Positions 1 to 7,820 of a stretch of DNA of 64,000 nucleotides are shown here, piece after piece. Source of the stretch: an uncultured Chitinophaga sp. (lineage in GTDB: Bacteria; Bacteroidota; Bacteroidia; Cytophagales; Cyclobacteriaceae); NCBI GenBank assembly GCA_902168205.1, contig CABHOK010000003.1, positions 2,170,001 to 2,234,000 on the forward strand, read 5' to 3'. Position 1 is the first letter of the stretch; each line of letters begins with the position of its first letter. A model generated the notes under the pieces. That model ran no database searches. It saw only the letters and a program-made list of their open reading frames with translations, and was not told the origin of the DNA. A program made the translations under genes and the position numbers.

Positions 1-3
1 ACT

Positions 4-40
4 AAAAAGCCAGAAATCATAATGATTTCTGGCTTTTTTT
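4..40. terminator. Hairpin terminator, probably bidirectional
   Basis: Arms AGCCAGAAATCAT (8-20) and ATGATTTCTGGCT (22-34) pair perfectly and are flanked by A5 on the left and T7 on the right. It would end a gene entering from the left of the window and could work in both directions. The inner arm GAAATCAT/ATGATTTC recurs at 5388-5408. Confidence 0.85.
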
Positions 41-223
41 GTTTGAAGTGATTCTGTCCAGTCGGCTATATCTGAGTTTTACGCTGATTCTGATTTTTAT
101 ATTTTCAATCCGAAGTGCATTTCGAACCTATATCTATACTAGAGAATAACATAGTTCTCTATTATTCAAGCTACTTCAGTCTTTAAAGATCACTGGAATA
201 GCAGGTATTTTTAAGAAAAAAAA

Positions 224-247
224 CTATTCAATAAATTTATTGAATAG
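224..247. promoter_or_regulatory. Perfect 24-bp palindrome, candidate ArsR-family operator
   Basis: The half site CTATTCAATAAA (224-235) is followed directly by its exact reverse complement (236-247). It lies 50 bp before the ATG of the ArsR-rhodanese gene. ArsR/SmtB regulators usually bind AT-rich palindromes of about this size at their own promoter, so self-regulation is the natural inference. No clear TAnnTTTG element was found between it and the gene. Confidence 0.65.
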
Positions 248-297
248 ATGGAACTGTCGCTCTTGCTTCGGGGTTAGTGTTGTATAGAACAGAAATA

Positions 298-966
298 ATG
301 AATAAAAGACAATACAAGGATACAGTGTATAGTGAACTGGCGCGGATCACAAAGTCTTTGGCAAATCCACACCGTATGGAAATCATAGAACTACTTGGTC
401 AAGGAGAGTTTTCAGTTGAGCAAATAGCCGAACAAACTAATCTTACAATTGCCAATGCATCTCAACATTTACAGGTATTAAAACAGGGCCAGTTGGTAGA
501 TATAAATCGCCAGGGAAATTTCATTTTCTACCGTCTTTCAAATGACAATGTATTCAAGGCTTGGAAGGCACTCCGTGAGTTGGGTGTCGAGCGTATCGAG
601 GCAGTTGAGAAAGTAGTAAAAGAATTTAGGAAGTCGAAGTTCGATTTTCAATCTGTTACTATTGATGAATTGATTGAGAAAATAGATTCTGGAAAAGTCA
701 CTGTCCTTGATGTGCGACCGGAATCAGAATATAGGCAGGGACATATAGCGAGTGCTATTTCGATTCCGATAGGAGAACTCTCTAAACGGCTTAAAGAATT
801 ACCCAAGCGAACGGAGATCATTGCCTATTGTCGCGGCCCGTTCTGTGTATATGCAGATGAAGCTGTGTCGATACTTTTAAAGGCAGGATATAAGGCGAAT
901 CGGTTAAACGAGGGTTTCCCTGATTGGAAATTAGAGAATCTCCCTGTTGATGTCTCTATTAGCTAA
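298..966 (+). CDS. ArsR-family regulator fused to a rhodanese domain
   Basis: A 222-residue protein. Residues about 12-95 form an ArsR winged helix, with recognition helix ANASQHLQVLKQ. Residues about 120-220 form a rhodanese domain with LDVRPESEY and the active-site loop CRGPFC. The only two cysteines in the chain (C178 and C183) both sit in that loop, and the DNA-binding domain has none. It probably represses the downstream sulfur genes and senses sulfane sulfur through the rhodanese. A GTG at 277 would add seven residues. ATG 298 is preferred because the family starts near MNKRQ. It lies 28 bp before the rhodanese-MBL gene, as in an operon. The fusion architecture is known; the sensing mode is inferred. 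Confidence 0.88.
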   Translation: MNKRQYKDTVYSELARITKSLANPHRMEIIELLGQGEFSVEQIAEQTNLTIANASQHLQVLKQGQLVDINRQGNFIFYRLSNDNVFKAWKALRELGVERIEAVEKVVKEFRKSKFDFQSVTIDELIEKIDSGKVTVLDVRPESEYRQGHIASAISIPIGELSKRLKELPKRTEIIAYCRGPFCVYADEAVSILLKAGYKANRLNEGFPDWKLENLPVDVSIS

Positions 967-994
967 AAGCAACTAATAACTAAAAGCAACTAAC

Positions 995-2104
995 ATGAAA
1001 TCCGAGGAGTTAATCATTGATGTATCCACTTTGTCTCATTGGCTCCAGGAAAAACGTCCTGTGACTGTTTTAGATGTAAGGCCAATAGAGCAAAGAGAAG
1101 AGTGGGCAATAGCAGGAAGCGTTCATGCCGATATATATGACAAATTGAAAAGTGGAGATCAACATGTTTTTGATGATGTTCAATTGAGACATGATCAGCC
1201 CGTTGTTACGGTATGTGCTGCAGGGAAAACCAGCTTGATAGCCGCTGAACTGTTAAGGCAAAAGGGATATCGAGTCTATTCTCTGAAAGGAGGTATGAAA
1301 GAATGGAACTTTGCTTTCGATACAGCCGAAGTAATTTTGGGAAAGGTAAAAATTATTCAAGTAAGACGCTCATCGAAGGGTGTTCTATCATACATTATTG
1401 GATCTGATGATGAGGCATTCGTTATAGATGCAGCGCTTGATCCTCAGGTATATATGGACTTGGCAAAAGCGAATAAATGGACTATCAAGTATGTAACAGA
1501 TACTCATATACATGCTGACTATCTTTCGCGTACTCGCGAACTGGCCCAGACAAGTAATGCAAAACACTTGCTGATAAATACTGCTGGCGTTAGTTATCCA
1601 TTCACGCCTATAAATGATGGTGACCGACTCAAGGTTGGTGATGCTATTATTGAAATTATATATAGTCCCGGGCATACAGCTGAAAGTACCTCTTTCAAAC
1701 TAGGAGAAGATGCATTATTTACAGGCGACACATTGTTTACTGACGGAGTTGGTAGACCGGACCTGAAGGCCAACACTGATGAAGTCATTACACGTGCGAA
1801 GCTTCTTTATCATTCTATACACAAGCTATTAAGCTTGAATCCAGATACACTGGTGCTTCCGGCACACCTGGCATCTACTATTCCATTAGATGGTAAGTTG
1901 ATTGCCGGGAGTATTAAAGATCTAAAGAATAAACTCCAGATGCTGACGTTCGCAGAGGATGAGTTTGTAGACTATACCCAATCACGTATACCACCTACAC
2001 CTCCCAACTATCTCACCATTGCCACACTAAACAAACAGGGTTCGTATGAAGGGTATAACCCAGCGGATTTGGAAGCAGGGGCTAATCGTTGCGCGATTGC
2101 TTAA
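995..2104 (+). CDS. Rhodanese-metallo-beta-lactamase protein (persulfide dioxygenase/CstB-like)
   Basis: A 369-residue cytoplasmic protein. The N-terminal rhodanese domain (about 1-108) has its candidate catalytic Cys at 74 in CAAGKTS. The metallo-beta-lactamase domain (about 115-310) has the metal ligands H171, H173 and D175 in THIHADYLSR, H227 in SPGHTAES, D245 in TGDTLF and H291 in LPAHL. The Y after the Asp is usual in the CstB-like branch, where ETHE1 has His. Members oxidise low-molecular-weight persulfides or move sulfur to thiosulfate. It is the likely target of the upstream regulator. Which reaction is catalysed cannot be told from sequence. Confidence 0.85.
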   Translation: MKSEELIIDVSTLSHWLQEKRPVTVLDVRPIEQREEWAIAGSVHADIYDKLKSGDQHVFDDVQLRHDQPVVTVCAAGKTSLIAAELLRQKGYRVYSLKGGMKEWNFAFDTAEVILGKVKIIQVRRSSKGVLSYIIGSDDEAFVIDAALDPQVYMDLAKANKWTIKYVTDTHIHADYLSRTRELAQTSNAKHLLINTAGVSYPFTPINDGDRLKVGDAIIEIIYSPGHTAESTSFKLGEDALFTGDTLFTDGVGRPDLKANTDEVITRAKLLYHSIHKLLSLNPDTLVLPAHLASTIPLDGKLIAGSIKDLKNKLQMLTFAEDEFVDYTQSRIPPTPPNYLTIATLNKQGSYEGYNPADLEAGANRCAIA

Positions 2105-2124
2105 AGAACTTTTATGACTTCGCC

Positions 2125-2498
2125 GTGAATAAAAGTTATAATGAACAGTCCGTTTTCCTTCCCGAGAATTTACTTCATAGTCTTTTAAGAAGACTGCAGG
2201 CGCTTTTTACTTCTGTTCATGTACCTGTATAGCCCGGAAGAAGTTGGACTACAGGAAGCGATAGCAGAATTTGTTTCGCGATAAGGGGCATCACGCTCAA
2301 AGTTTAGGAGCAGACTGTGTTGAGATGGAAGCGTCAGCATTGTATGCTTTTAGTCGGGTCCAATCAAAACCGGTAGTATGTTTCGCGCATATAACAAATT
2401 CGATGGCTCAGCAGAACGGTGACTTTGAGAAAGGAACAGAAAATGGCAGTCTCACATCACTTGAATTAGTATATCAAACTGTAAAACTTCTGAGTTAA
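2125..2498 (+). pseudogene. Remnant of a nucleoside phosphorylase family gene
   Basis: Two pieces of one PF01048-type gene are visible in different frames. The first (about 2146-2229) reads QSVFLPENLLHSLLRR, matching the N-terminal SVFxPENLLR segment, and hits a TAG at 2230. The second (2271-2498) reads LGADCVEMEASALYAF and VVCFAHITNSMAQ, the conserved C-terminal nucleobase/ribose-site segment. Most of the catalytic core between them is missing and the frames do not join. The C-terminal frame ends exactly where the MFS gene starts, so the intact gene was probably in the same operon. Confidence 0.75.
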
Positions 2499-3755
2499 AT
2501 GGGTAACGAAATCAAACTTGGCCTTAAGGAAAATTGGAAGCAATTCACCTTACTGGTAATCGTCAACGCTTTTGTAGGAGGGATGATTGGCTTAGAGCGT
2601 ACGATTATTCCACAAATTGCTGAAGTTGATTTTGGCTTAGAAGCAAAAACTGCTGTACTATCTTTCATCGCTGTGTTTGGTACCACGAAAGCCACCACCA
2701 ATTACTATACAGGCACGTTAGCGAATCGTTTTGGAAGACGAAATCTGCTCTTAGCTGGCTGGGTATTAGCGTTGCCAGTTCCACTGCTCCTGATTTATGC
2801 GCAAAATTGGAACTGGATAATATTAGCGAACATCTTTCTTGGTATCAGTCAAGGGCTCACTTGGTCAAGCACAGTCGTAATGAAGATTGACCTGGTTGGA
2901 GAAAAGAACAGGGGCTTCGCTATGGGACTAAATGAATTTGCCGGATATATAGCTCTAGCTGCTATTGCCTTTGCTACTGGCTGGATTGCCAGTCGTTATG
3001 GACTTAGGCCATACCCGTTTTATATCGGGGTCGGTTTAGGTTTCTTTGGATTACTTCTTAGTTTGTTGTTTATAAAAGACACGCATCAGCATGTAAAACT
3101 CGAAGCTACGTCAAGTAAAATTCCGTTATTAAAAAATGTCTTTTGGGACACTACCTGGAAGCACAAAAATTTAGGCTCCATTACGCAAGCTGGTCTTATC
3201 AATAACTTGAATGATGGAATGGTATGGGGACTATTTCCTTTATTACTTGTATCAAAGGGATTCGATCTACATCAAACCGGAATTATCGTTGCAACCTATC
3301 CAGCAGTTTGGGGGGTGGGGCAACTTTACTCAGGCAAACTTGCAGACAAGTATTGCAAAAAAACTTTGCTATTCATTGGTATGCTTACACAGGGTGTTGC
3401 TCTTCTTACCATGATTGTAGCAAATTCTTTCTTTTGGTTCATGTTGTTATCTGCCTTACTTGGGATTGGTACTGCTGTAGTATATCCGACTTTCCTTGCT
3501 GCAATTGCAGACTATACTCATCCGGAACAACGGCCGAAAAGTATGGGTATATTTCGTTTGTGGAGAGACCTTGGTTATGCTATAGGAGCTATCCTTACTG
3601 GATTAATAGCTGATCGTTTTGGCTTACTGGCCCCGATACTGGCGATCGGATTTCTAACTGTAGCATCCTCGCTTATCGTGAAATTCAGAATGAGTTGTGC
3701 AGAGATGAAAAACGCGGTATCAGACTTAAAATTTCAACTTTCGCCTTGTCACTAA
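2499..3755 (+). CDS. MFS transporter
   Basis: A 418-residue inner-membrane protein with about 12 hydrophobic segments. The loop after helix 2 reads LANRFGRRNLLLAG, the major facilitator motif A, and a second half-motif is seen at GKLADKYCKKTLL. The central loop (about 195-220) is hydrophilic. ATG 2499 follows the stop of the phosphorylase remnant with no gap. Its place behind the ArsR-rhodanese and rhodanese-MBL genes suggests export or import of a sulfur compound or metalloid, but the substrate cannot be read from sequence. The reading frame is intact although both neighbours are decayed. Confidence 0.85.
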   Translation: MGNEIKLGLKENWKQFTLLVIVNAFVGGMIGLERTIIPQIAEVDFGLEAKTAVLSFIAVFGTTKATTNYYTGTLANRFGRRNLLLAGWVLALPVPLLLIYAQNWNWIILANIFLGISQGLTWSSTVVMKIDLVGEKNRGFAMGLNEFAGYIALAAIAFATGWIASRYGLRPYPFYIGVGLGFFGLLLSLLFIKDTHQHVKLEATSSKIPLLKNVFWDTTWKHKNLGSITQAGLINNLNDGMVWGLFPLLLVSKGFDLHQTGIIVATYPAVWGVGQLYSGKLADKYCKKTLLFIGMLTQGVALLTMIVANSFFWFMLLSALLGIGTAVVYPTFLAAIADYTHPEQRPKSMGIFRLWRDLGYAIGAILTGLIADRFGLLAPILAIGFLTVASSLIVKFRMSCAEMKNAVSDLKFQLSPCH

Positions 3756-3765
3756 TTCAACCTTC

Positions 3766-3907
3766 ATGAAAATTTTATTTCAACTTAATGATGCTCTTTA
3801 TTGGAGGAGACTCGATCACCAGCGCACAGCCTGATCAGAAAACAAAAAACGGACAGCACAATATTGGCGAAATGCTGACCATCATTTTGACAGGGAAGAA
3901 GATATAA
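3766..3907 (+). pseudogene. Stub of a secreted-protein gene
   Basis: ATG 3766 opens MKILFQLND in one frame. A frame from ATG 3788 reads MMLFIGGDSITSAQPDQ and runs to TAA at 3905. Joined by a frameshift they would look like a signal peptide with an SAQ cleavage site and a short mature part. The product is not recognisable. It probably is the 5-prime end of a secreted-protein gene broken by the event that brought the PhzF remnant next to it. Confidence 0.35.
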
Positions 3908-4221
3908 AAAATATAAAGCCTGCTTTTGATGTAATTTCAAAATTGAATAGTCGTGGAGTTATAATCACAGCTAAAGGAAACAACGTTGATTTCGTATCAA
4001 GGTTTTTTGCACCTCAAGTTGGTGTTAACGAAGACCCTGTAACAGGTTCAGCTCATACAACATTAACGCCATATTGGGCAAAACAACTTGACAAAGAAGA
4101 ATTTACAGCGATACAACTTTCAGAGCGTAAAGGGTATTTACTATGTAAGTATTTAAATGAGAGAGTTGAAATTAGCGGAAAAGCAAAGCTATATTTAATA
4201 GGAGATATATACCTGGATTAA
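3877..4221 (+). pseudogene. C-terminal remnant of a PhzF-family isomerase gene
   Basis: The frame reads IKPAFDVISKLNSRGVI, then FFAPQVGVNEDPVTGSAHTT and a C-terminal segment ending YLIGDIYLD. The motif GVNEDPVTGSAH is the substrate-loop signature of the PhzF/diaminopimelate-epimerase-fold family. The usual N-terminal half, with the catalytic Glu, is absent, since full members have about 260-300 residues. No start codon precedes the homologous part in frame except TTG 3943. It is treated as a truncated, probably dead gene. Confidence 0.75.
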
Positions 4222-4691
4222 AAAAAAAACTAAAAATTGCGGTTTGTCTATTGTTTTGTTCTAATATCTTATCCGTAACAAATATTCAAAGGACTAAGTA
4301 ATTGTTCGTTCTTTCTTTGTAACGTAAGTATGCCGTTCGGTGGATACCAGAGCAATTCATTGAATGCTTTAACAGAACATATCGGGATGCTAAGTAATTC
4401 GAACCTCTACTATATAGTGTTAGTCTCCTTCTAAAAGTTGATAATTATTTATATAGACATTAGATCATTTCTTACGCCCCATTGATAATGAGGTGTAATT
4501 CATTTTCTGTCTATATATAGGAGAATATTTTGGAGCTCGGTTTTTCAGTTCAGATAGTGTGCCTGCATTAAATGTGTTCGAGGCTCTTGGCTAATACTCC
4601 GTGGATAATCGCCGGATAATCGTTTACTTTATCTGATACAGTAAAAATTGCGCATTTTTTTTGAACTTTGATTCTCTTGTAAAATAGCAAT
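4222..4691. other. Intergenic, no gene seen
   Basis: About 470 bp of AT-rich DNA between the PhzF remnant and the Crp/Fnr gene. No open frame with family resemblance was found on either strand. The 3-prime part (about 4640-4690) has T-rich runs and must hold the promoter of the regulator, but no convincing TAnnTTTG box could be placed. Confidence 0.5.
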
Positions 4692-5273
4692 ATGTACGAA
4701 GCTCTTTTTGCCTATATTAAGCGTTACAGCAACGTCCCCCTCACATCAAATGAAATAGAAATCATTCATAAATCGTGGGTGCCACAAAAGCTAAAAAAAA
4801 GAGAGACCTTACTACATCGGGGAGAAATTTGTAAACAAACAGCGTTTATTGTAAAGGGTGCTATGCGGCAGTATAGTGTGGACGATAGTGGCAATGAGCA
4901 TACAATTCAATTAGCAATCGAAAACTGGTGGATCGTTGACCGTGAAAGTTACCTGATGCGCACTCCCTCTGTATACAATATAGAAGCATGGGAAGACACA
5001 CAGCTACTTATTTTAAAAAGAAAAGAGTTAGAAGACATTCTTGAGTTTCCCGCAATCAAAGAAATGTTTTGGCATATGGATCAAAACAATTATATCGCTT
5101 CACAAAAACGATTAAATGATGCCATTAGTCTAACAGCACTAAATAGGTATGAGAATCTATTGAAGTACTATCCGGATTTTGTGAAACGCTTTCCGCAGCA
5201 CATCATTGCGTCTTACTTAGGTATTAAGAAAGAAACCCTTAGTCGGATTCGTAGTCAGCTCTCCCAACAATAA
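4692..5273 (+). CDS. Crp/Fnr-family transcriptional regulator
   Basis: A 193-residue protein. An N-terminal cyclic-nucleotide-binding-like beta-roll (about 20-120) contains LLHRGEICKQTAFIVKGAMR. A C-terminal helix-turn-helix (about 150-190) reads IIASYLGIKKETLSRIRSQL. No iron-sulfur cysteine cluster is present (only C47), so it is not an oxygen-sensing Fnr, and the ligand is unknown. This short form without an obvious cAMP pocket is common in Bacteroidota, often controlling an adjacent enzyme operon. The isochorismatase-pirin-cupin operon starts 168 bp downstream and carries an inverted repeat at its promoter, which makes it a likely target. Confidence 0.88.
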   Translation: MYEALFAYIKRYSNVPLTSNEIEIIHKSWVPQKLKKRETLLHRGEICKQTAFIVKGAMRQYSVDDSGNEHTIQLAIENWWIVDRESYLMRTPSVYNIEAWEDTQLLILKRKELEDILEFPAIKEMFWHMDQNNYIASQKRLNDAISLTALNRYENLLKYYPDFVKRFPQHIIASYLGIKKETLSRIRSQLSQQ

Positions 5274-5373
5274 TTCTCCTTGTATCGAAAGGAGTTTACT
5301 ATACTCTTCTTTCTTGCTTCTTCGCCCGGTTCTTTAATGACATATGTCATCGTTTCAGGCTTTTTGGTTGAGG

Positions 5374-5409
5374 TAAATTTGTGTTATGAAATCATAAAAA
5401 ATGATTTCA
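5374..5409 (+). promoter_or_regulatory. Promoter -7 element and inverted repeat before the isochorismatase operon
   Basis: TAAATTTG (5374-5381) fits the Bacteroidota -7 consensus TAnnTTTG. Starting six bases later, TGAAATCAT (5387-5395) and ATGATTTCA (5401-5409) form a 9-bp inverted repeat with a five-A loop. It would lie at about +1 to +22, suited to a repressor site or a leader hairpin. The upstream Crp/Fnr protein is a candidate binder. Confidence 0.5.
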
Positions 5410-5441
5410 GGTACATAACGTTCAACTAAAAAGTTAATAAA

Positions 5442-6044
5442 ATGAAACTGTTCAAAAAGGAAGACACTGTAATGTTACTCATCGATCATCAAACTGGTAC
5501 ACTTAACTTTTGTGCTAATAGACCACATGAGATGATCATCAGCAGAACCCGAGCCCTGGCAAAACTGGCGAAGGCACTTAATATACCGGTTGTGCTAACC
5601 AGTAGCCAGGAAGATCAAGCTCAAGGACCATTATTACCAGAGTTGCAAGAGCTACTTCCAGAAGCGTTTGCTAATCGTGTGAAAAGGGCCGGCATCACCA
5701 ATGCATGGGCAGATGAGAACTATAAGAGTGCGGTTTTAAAAGCTGCAAATGGCAGAAAAAATGTAATCATGGCCGGCCTCACTAATGATGTATGTATTGT
5801 ATGGCCTGCTATCTCTTTAAGAGAAGAAGGATTTGACGTTCAGGTGGTAATTGATGCAGGTGGTTCACCAACCCAAATTGCAGATGATATTGCTCAACAA
5901 ACATGGGAAAGCAAAGGTGTGCGTACTACTACATTTAATCAGCTGATTTCAGAATTGGTACATAATTGGGCAACTGAGGACGGACAGAAAACCTTACCAA
6001 TCATTTTTGAAGAGATCATGTCCAAAGTAGGGCAGTTCGCATAA
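5442..6044 (+). CDS. Isochorismatase-family cysteine hydrolase (YcaC-like)
   Basis: A 200-residue cytoplasmic enzyme of the isochorismatase-like fold. The catalytic Asp is D15 in MLLIDHQTG and the nucleophile is C118 in GLTNDVCIVWPA. A Lys near 81-82 (NRVKRAG) is the likely third member of the triad. The family hydrolyses amides or vinyl ethers, and the YcaC-type substrate is unknown. It is the first gene of an operon with pirin and cupin genes, although a hairpin (6058-6089) in the 63-bp gap may lower read-through. A detoxification role is inferred from context only. Confidence 0.88.
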   Translation: MKLFKKEDTVMLLIDHQTGTLNFCANRPHEMIISRTRALAKLAKALNIPVVLTSSQEDQAQGPLLPELQELLPEAFANRVKRAGITNAWADENYKSAVLKAANGRKNVIMAGLTNDVCIVWPAISLREEGFDVQVVIDAGGSPTQIADDIAQQTWESKGVRTTTFNQLISELVHNWATEDGQKTLPIIFEEIMSKVGQFA

Positions 6045-6057
6045 TTAACATTTAAAA

Positions 6058-6089
6058 AAGAACCGAGGACTGGATCTCCTTCGGTTCTT
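6058..6089 (+). terminator. Intercistronic hairpin, possible attenuating terminator
   Basis: AAGAACCGA (6058-6066) pairs with TCGGTTCTT (6081-6089), and the stem extends inward by further weak pairs. Only a short T-containing stretch follows, so termination may be partial. It lies between the isochorismatase and pirin genes. Confidence 0.5.
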
Positions 6090-6107
6090 ATTAAAGCATT
6101 TAAAAGT

Positions 6108-6842
6108 ATGTTACAAAAAATAAATCGTTCGGTTTTTATGGGTAATGGGCCGATCAAGATTCTGTATCCAGGTTTAGTGGTTTCGAATTCTGATACCGGA
6201 ATTGGCAGTATTGGAAGAATTGATCACCCGGAAATTCATGGAAGAACTACTATACCCATGCATCCACATGTTAATGATGAAATCCTTTCTTATTTCAGAA
6301 CAGGAATAGCAAAGCATAAAGATTCAGAAGGTTTTGTTGAGACTATCGGCAAGAAAAAACTTATGCTCATGAAGGCGGGAAAGTCTTTCTACCATGAAGA
6401 AGTAATTGATGGACAAAGTGAACCACTGGAGGGATTACAAATCTTCATTCGTCCAGGAAGAAAAGATCTGAAACCAGAAGTTGTTTTTCTCGATCTGGAA
6501 GAACTGCACAGTGAAAGTAAATGGCGTTTATTGGCTTCCCCCAACTCTGAGACCATCTTTCAATTTAGCAGTGAGACATGGCTCTACGATATGAAACTCC
6601 TGAAAGATAAAAGCTCAACGCTTCCGCAATTGCCAAAAAACAATCTCACACTTTTGTTGTACGTCTTCCATGGTGAAGTTGAAATCAACGGCAACGTGGG
6701 CTTAGAGAAAAAAGAGAGCCTCATTATCATTGATGAAGCAATTAACATAACAGCAGTAAAAGATGCAGAATTGGTATTATTTGTAACGGACGAGAAAGCC
6801 AACGTATTCAAAGGAGGTATGTATAGTGGAAACCAAAGATGA
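6108..6842 (+). CDS. Pirin-family bicupin protein
   Basis: A 244-residue two-cupin protein. The metal site of canonical pirin is fully conserved in the N-terminal cupin: H52 and H54 in MHPHVNDEILSYF, H96 and E98 in FYHEEV. Bacterial pirins of this type can oxidise quercetin or act as redox-dependent regulators. ATG 6108 was chosen, and ATG 6138 is possible. The gene overlaps the next cupin gene by four bases (ATGA), so the two are translationally coupled. The substrate is not known. Confidence 0.87.
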   Translation: MLQKINRSVFMGNGPIKILYPGLVVSNSDTGIGSIGRIDHPEIHGRTTIPMHPHVNDEILSYFRTGIAKHKDSEGFVETIGKKKLMLMKAGKSFYHEEVIDGQSEPLEGLQIFIRPGRKDLKPEVVFLDLEELHSESKWRLLASPNSETIFQFSSETWLYDMKLLKDKSSTLPQLPKNNLTLLLYVFHGEVEINGNVGLEKKESLIIIDEAINITAVKDAELVLFVTDEKANVFKGGMYSGNQR

Positions 6843-7339
6843 TTGATATGGAAACCAGTGTTAAAATCGTAGATAAAAATGAAGGCGAACTATTGGGAGT
6901 TGCTGGTGGCAACTATCGTATAATTATTTCAGGTGATGAAACGGATGGTAACTATGCAGTAATCGAGATGTTGGTTCCTCCGGGCGGTGGCCCACCGCCT
7001 CATGCTCATCCCGATACCCAAGAGATGTTTTTTCTGGTGGAAGGTGTACTTGAATTTAAAACCGAGAAGGGAAAAACTACGGTGAAAGAAGGCGGATTCA
7101 TCAATATACCATTTGGTGGTGCGGTGCATTGTTTTAAAAATGAGTCTGATCAAATTGCGCGCATGCTATGCACTGTAGTCCCTTCTGGTTTAGAAAAAGT
7201 ATTCCAGGAAATAGGTTCACCTGTTCAGCACGGGAAGTTTTTACCTGTGCCGGAACTCTCTGAAGAGCGAAAGGAATTCCTTAGGCAAATTGACGAGAAA
7301 TATGGCCAAAAGACATATCCAAAGAATTATCTGGATTGA
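6839..7339 (+). CDS. Single-domain cupin protein
   Basis: A 166-residue protein with one cupin barrel (about 35-115). The metal ligands are H55, H57 and E62 in PPPHAHPDTQEMFFLVEG and H97 in GGAVHCF. A hydrophilic C-terminal tail follows. ATG 6839 overlaps the pirin stop codon, and an internal ATG at 6848 is an alternative. With the pirin it forms a cupin pair seen next to quercetin-2,3-dioxygenase-like functions. The exact reaction is unknown. Confidence 0.85.
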   Translation: MIDMETSVKIVDKNEGELLGVAGGNYRIIISGDETDGNYAVIEMLVPPGGGPPPHAHPDTQEMFFLVEGVLEFKTEKGKTTVKEGGFINIPFGGAVHCFKNESDQIARMLCTVVPSGLEKVFQEIGSPVQHGKFLPVPELSEERKEFLRQIDEKYGQKTYPKNYLD

Positions 7340-7427
7340 AGACTCCTAGTGTGTGAGACTTAACTCTACAATAGCACAGTGACTTAGTTTCTCTCATTTT
7401 TTAGTCAGGACTATATAGTGTAGTGTG

Positions 7428-7820
7428 TCATCTCATGATCCACTCAACTGCAGAATCAATATTATCAAAGTATCCCATATCTACAGCTTGTTCTTGTACT
7501 GACCCTATTGTTTCTTCAACAGACATTTTTGTAAATATATCTGTTGGTACTATCAGCGCGATTCGATTGTATCCAACTTCCCGAGCTTTCTTATACCAGT
7601 CGTTTGCCGACCATTGCTGATCGTCTGGATGAATTGCGCCAAGAAATGTTGTATCAACAACGAGCTTCCCTGTATTGAATTTCTTCATCGCTGCAAGCAT
7701 AGCGTCCAGACCTTCTCTGAACTCCGCTGATGTCGGAGTAACTATCCACTTCGATACGACCGACAGCGCTGCTTCATTGTAGCCTATTGTTAGAACCTCG
7801 TTTTTTAAATACTCTCGCAT
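7428..7820 (-). CDS. STAS/SpoIIAA-like protein of unknown function
   Basis: A 130-residue soluble protein without signal peptide. The order of strands and helices, with GKLVVDTTFLGAIHPDD in the centre and IALIVPTDIFTKMSVEE after it, resembles the SpoIIAA-like/STAS proteins common in Cytophagales. There these are single genes of unknown role. The gene is convergent with the cupin gene and stands alone. No ligand-binding residues can be assigned. Confidence 0.6.
   Translation of the reverse strand: MREYLKNEVLTIGYNEAALSVVSKWIVTPTSAEFREGLDAMLAAMKKFNTGKLVVDTTFLGAIHPDDQQWSANDWYKKAREVGYNRIALIVPTDIFTKMSVEETIGSVQEQAVDMGYFDNIDSAVEWIMR

Noticed and set aside
298-3755. Arsenic-resistance operon
   Set aside because: An ArsR-type regulator alone suggests it, but there is no arsenate reductase or arsenite pump, and the fused rhodanese and MBL-rhodanese point to sulfur.
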